DNA of 64,000 nt, taken from assembly GCA_035764005.1 (NCBI GenBank), contig DASTZZ010000069.1:176868-240867 (forward strand), written 5' to 3'. Shown one piece after another: positions 61,379 to 64,000 of this stretch. The position numbers and the translations under genes were made by a program. Within the stretch, counting starts at the first letter, position 1, and the number at the start of each line of letters is the position of its first letter. This DNA comes from Terriglobales bacterium. Lineage in GTDB: Bacteria; Acidobacteriota; Terriglobia; Terriglobales; Acidobacteriaceae. The notes below the pieces were generated by a model. The model did no database searches and was not told the DNA's origin. It worked only from the letters and a program-made list of their open reading frames with translations.

Positions 61379-62491
61379 ATGAGCGGTGCCACTTCTTCGT
61401 CTGCGGTCCAGAAAGAAGCATCCCATCCCGCGACTCCGGTTTTCGGACACGCGGTCACCGATCAAGTTCCGCTGGTCGAACAAGTTGGCGAGGGATCATT
61501 CTTTGTTTGTCACAGCCGTGCCATGCGTGAACTTCGTTGCATGGTCGACCTCGTCGCGCAAACGACTCTTCCTGTTTTGATTCTCGGTGAGACCGGAGTT
61601 GGAAAAGAAGTTATTGTTCGCTTGATTCACCATGTATCCCTGCGACGAAACCGCCCTTTTCTAAAAGTCAATTGCGCTGCTCTTCCCTCTGAACTCCTCG
61701 AGAGCGAACTCTTCGGTTATGAAGCAGGCGCGTTCACTGGCGCCACCAAAGCTACAGCAGGAAAATTCGAAGCATGTCACAAAGGTACGATTCTGCTCGA
61801 CGAGATCGCCGAGATGCCGCCTGCGCCGCAAGCAAAGCTGCTTCAGGTATTACAGGATGGGGAGTATTGCCGTCTTGGAAGCGCCAAGCCGATTCGAGTC
61901 GATGTCCGTGTGTTGGCGGCAACCAATGTCGACATCGCTCGGGCCATTAAAACGAGAAAGTTCCGAGAAGACCTCTACTACCGTCTGAATGCATTCTCAA
62001 TCCAGGTACCGCCGTTGCGGGAGCGAATGGAGGACATCCCTGTCCTTCTGCAGCATTTCATCGCAATTCAATCCGGCGTTCTGGCATGTGAGCCGCTGCC
62101 GGTCTCGGCGGATCTTCTGAAGGCGTGTCTGCGCTACTCTTGGCCGGGTAATGTTCGCGAACTCGAGAATTTCGTAAAGCGTTACCTCATCGTGCGGGAT
62201 GAGCAAAAGGCTATTTCGCACTTGATGCCGGAATCTTACCGCGGAAACTATCCGTCACAGAGCTCCACCAGCACCTTTTCGATGAAGGCCACGGATCTGA
62301 AATCTCTAGTAAGAGGGTTAAAAGAGCAAGCTGAACGCCAGGCCATCCTCGGCGCCCTCGAACTTTCACATGGGAATCGCAAAGACGCTGCCCACATCCT
62401 CAATATCTCCTCACGAGCTCTGATTTACAAAATGCGGGAATACGGCATCGACGGAGCAAAGGGCAAGTATTCTACGGATCAATCGGCGTAG
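61379..62491 (+). CDS. Sigma54-dependent AAA+ activator without sensory domain
   Basis: 370 residues. A short variable N-terminus leads directly to the AAA+ domain (about 43-280): Walker A GETGVGKE (70-77), intact GAFTGA loop (117-122) that contacts sigma54, Walker B GTILLDE (136-142), and LRER...SWPGNVRELENF. A Fis-type HTH is at the C-terminus (AILGALELSHGNRKDAAHIL). With no receiver or GAF domain it is controlled by other means, such as expression or a partner. A second activator follows 395 nt downstream. In acidobacteria such receiver-less activators often sit beside exopolysaccharide loci, which would lie beyond this window. Confidence 0.93.
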   Translation: MSGATSSSAVQKEASHPATPVFGHAVTDQVPLVEQVGEGSFFVCHSRAMRELRCMVDLVAQTTLPVLILGETGVGKEVIVRLIHHVSLRRNRPFLKVNCAALPSELLESELFGYEAGAFTGATKATAGKFEACHKGTILLDEIAEMPPAPQAKLLQVLQDGEYCRLGSAKPIRVDVRVLAATNVDIARAIKTRKFREDLYYRLNAFSIQVPPLRERMEDIPVLLQHFIAIQSGVLACEPLPVSADLLKACLRYSWPGNVRELENFVKRYLIVRDEQKAISHLMPESYRGNYPSQSSTSTFSMKATDLKSLVRGLKEQAERQAILGALELSHGNRKDAAHILNISSRALIYKMREYGIDGAKGKYSTDQSA

Positions 62492-62886
62492 GCTTCTCAA
62501 GCTACTCCAACCGCTGCGGCATCACGATCAGCTTACATTCCTTAACACTGTTCCGCATCTACGCCGATCCCAATCCAGCTTCGCCGATCCATTACAACAT
62601 TTTTTGAACGAAAATATCGTCCACATTGCATTCACATTCGTGCCAATACCTCGTAAGCCTACGAGCAAATATTTTCGCGTGAAAAACCTTTCACTTCACT
62701 TTGCGTGGAAATCGGCCAATAGTCAGAGCGACTGGAATTGGCATGAATTGTGTCACGATATCGCAAACGCCTGCACAGGCCAGTATTTATGGCTCTCGCT
62801 GCCTTTCATTTTGGGAGATTTGATTTTCAAAATCAGTTTGGACTTCAACATGCACATGTGTGGACGTTCGGCTAGATGGCTGAAAG
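62492..62886. other. Gap between the two AAA+ activators
   Basis: 395 nt. A frame from 62604 runs out of phase into the second activator and is rejected. TTGGCATGAATTGTGT (62738-62753) resembles a sigma54 promoter but has GT, not GC, at the -12 position. Confidence 0.35.
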
Positions 62887-63960
62887 ATGATCGCCATGAA
62901 CTCTTCACTCCAGGGCACCGCGCTTCCAGTCCACCGGCAAGTAAACCACTTGCCACCAGACTCGATCGTCTTCGGCCGGACCGCGCATATGCACGCGCTA
63001 CGTACTCGGATGGAGCGAGCTGCTGCTTTGGACATGCCGATATTATTGGATGGCGAGAGCGGCACTGGAAAAGACATTATCGCGCGCATACTGCACCGCC
63101 AATCGCCTTGGGTTGCCGGAGTGTTTGTAAAGGCAAGGTGCTCTTCCATCCCAGACAGTTTCGACACCCTCTTAGAATCCTCCTCAGACGTACTTACTGC
63201 TGAACCTCAATCCACGCGGCACCGTCTGGAGAGCAGCTGTTATGGAACGCTCTTTCTGGACGAGATTTCGGAAAGCAGCGCTGCTCTGCAAACCAAACTG
63301 TTGCGACTTCTGCAGGAAGGACAATTTTGCAGGATCAATTTGAAACGATGCAAGCTCAACCTCCGGCTCGTGTGCGCAACGAATCGCGGTCTGGAGGAAG
63401 CCGCCGAGCGTGGCACGTTCCGCAGGGATCTGCTTTATCGGATCAACGTCGTCACCATGCGCGTGCCGCCGTTGCGTGAACGCATCGTAGATGTTCCGGA
63501 TCTTGCCAACTACTTCGTCGATTTCTTGAGCAACATTTATCAGTGCAAGGTACAACGTCCCTCGCGCCGATTATTGCAGTCGCTACTCAGCTATTCGTGG
63601 CCAGGAAACATCCGAGAGCTTGAAAACCTGATGAAAAGGTATGTGCTCTTCAATTGTGAAGAATGGATATGCGAAGAGCTTGCCGGCGGCCCCCGAGAAA
63701 TGATCGCGCAGGAACTTTCTCAGCCCGGTGCACTTTCGTTGAAAGAGATTACCAGGAAAGCGATTCGCGACTTGGAGCGCGATGCGATTTTGAAAGTTCT
63801 ACAGGCCAATAAATGGAATAGGAAACGGGCAGCGTGCGTGTTGAACATTAGCTACCGAGCACTCCTTTACAAACTAAAGGAGACAGGGATGACGACGTCC
63901 GCTCCAGCCTCCGCTGACAGCCTGACAACTCGACGTGCTGCAAGCACGGCATCGATGTGA
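62887..63960 (+). CDS. AAA+ activator-like protein lacking the GAFTGA loop
   Basis: 357 residues, clearly of the sigma54-activator family: Walker A GESGTGKD (56-63), Walker B GTLFLDE (120-126), VPPLRERIVDVPDL, SWPGNIRELENL and a Fis-type HTH (AILKVLQANKWNRKRAACVL). The L1 segment that normally reads ELFGYEAGAFTGA is replaced by unrelated sequence (about residues 93-117), so it should be unable to remodel sigma54 holoenzyme. It may act as a plain DNA-binding regulator, or mix with the intact activator upstream and modulate it. Starts at 62887 and 62896 are both possible. Confidence 0.9.
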   Translation: MIAMNSSLQGTALPVHRQVNHLPPDSIVFGRTAHMHALRTRMERAAALDMPILLDGESGTGKDIIARILHRQSPWVAGVFVKARCSSIPDSFDTLLESSSDVLTAEPQSTRHRLESSCYGTLFLDEISESSAALQTKLLRLLQEGQFCRINLKRCKLNLRLVCATNRGLEEAAERGTFRRDLLYRINVVTMRVPPLRERIVDVPDLANYFVDFLSNIYQCKVQRPSRRLLQSLLSYSWPGNIRELENLMKRYVLFNCEEWICEELAGGPREMIAQELSQPGALSLKEITRKAIRDLERDAILKVLQANKWNRKRAACVLNISYRALLYKLKETGMTTSAPASADSLTTRRAASTASM

Positions 63961-64000
63961 GGAAGATTTGAGCGAGCAGTTGTGATGTAACGCACTGATC

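Noticed and set aside
62738..62753. Sigma54 promoter-like TTGGCATGAATTGTGT upstream of the second activator
   Set aside because: The -24 GG is present but the -12 GC is GT, and spacing alone is weak evidence. No better candidate was found near the gvp-like genes either.
62604..63203. 199-residue plus-strand ORF overlapping the second AAA+ activator
   Set aside because: Its second half runs out of frame through a well-conserved gene, and the first half has no ribosome binding site or family features.
1..64000. CRISPR arrays, tRNA/rRNA genes, insertion sequences, prophage
   Set aside because: No regularly spaced repeats, RNA gene signatures, transposases or phage proteins were seen in a reading of both strands; a dedicated search tool was not available.

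Overview
The window looks like a chromosomal segment of an Acidobacteriota bacterium, probably from the Terriglobia/Koribacter side. This is inferred from family content: two DUF3300-DUF2950 gene pairs, an Oar-like TonB-dependent receptor, a Ser/Thr kinase with a TolB-like propeller, CHAT/TPR and S8-protease genes, and many two-component proteins. No tRNA, rRNA, CRISPR array, transposase or phage gene was seen.

Region 1 (about 1-49,000) is a signalling and envelope-stress neighbourhood. Regulators: two NarL/LuxR-type response regulators (100, 954), a receiver-MEDS protein (14645), two stand-alone receivers (15677, 23000), a degenerate receiver fused to an RsbW-like ATPase (17123), a Crp/Fnr protein (16263), two NarL-type histidine kinases (21170, 38868), an ECF sigma factor (28805) and a Ser/Thr kinase (44108). 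Between them lie envelope and stress genes: BON lipoprotein, DUF3300/DUF2950 pairs, OmpA proteins, beta-barrels, a 3-3 crosslink-forming L,D-transpeptidase facing a MepK/DUF882-like peptidase, PPK2, a large glycosidase, CopC/CopD, two paralogous TPR proteins, a TonB receptor, an SLC13-K+ channel operon and a periplasmic alpha-carbonic anhydrase.

Most of the separate transcription units of region 1 carry the same 16-bp inverted repeat, CTGNCA-N4-TGNCAG (CTG-N10-CAG), upstream. About twenty copies were found by eye, nearly all between genes. In many cases a -10-like hexamer starts 22-26 nt past the repeat, which would centre the repeat near -43, a usual activator position. The two LuxR-type regulators and the Crp/Fnr protein each have a copy in front of their own gene. 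This looks like one previously unannotated regulon and is the main find.

Region 2 (about 50,000-60,000) lacks clean copies of that repeat. It is bracketed by two same-strand orphan GvpA-family genes. Inside are a Dpp/Opp-type ABC transporter without a binding protein, then a CHAT/TPR protein, a small CarboxypepD_reg-like protein and an S8 subtilase. A decayed sigma-factor region-4 remnant (54426-54634) lies directly before the CHAT gene, and its stop codon overlaps the CHAT start. The ancestral unit was therefore probably sigma factor - CHAT/TPR - small protein - protease, a protease-pair system that has lost its dedicated sigma factor here.

Region 3 (60,400-64,000) holds a PilZ protein and two receiver-less sigma54-type AAA+ activators. 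The first has an intact GAFTGA loop. The second lacks that loop.
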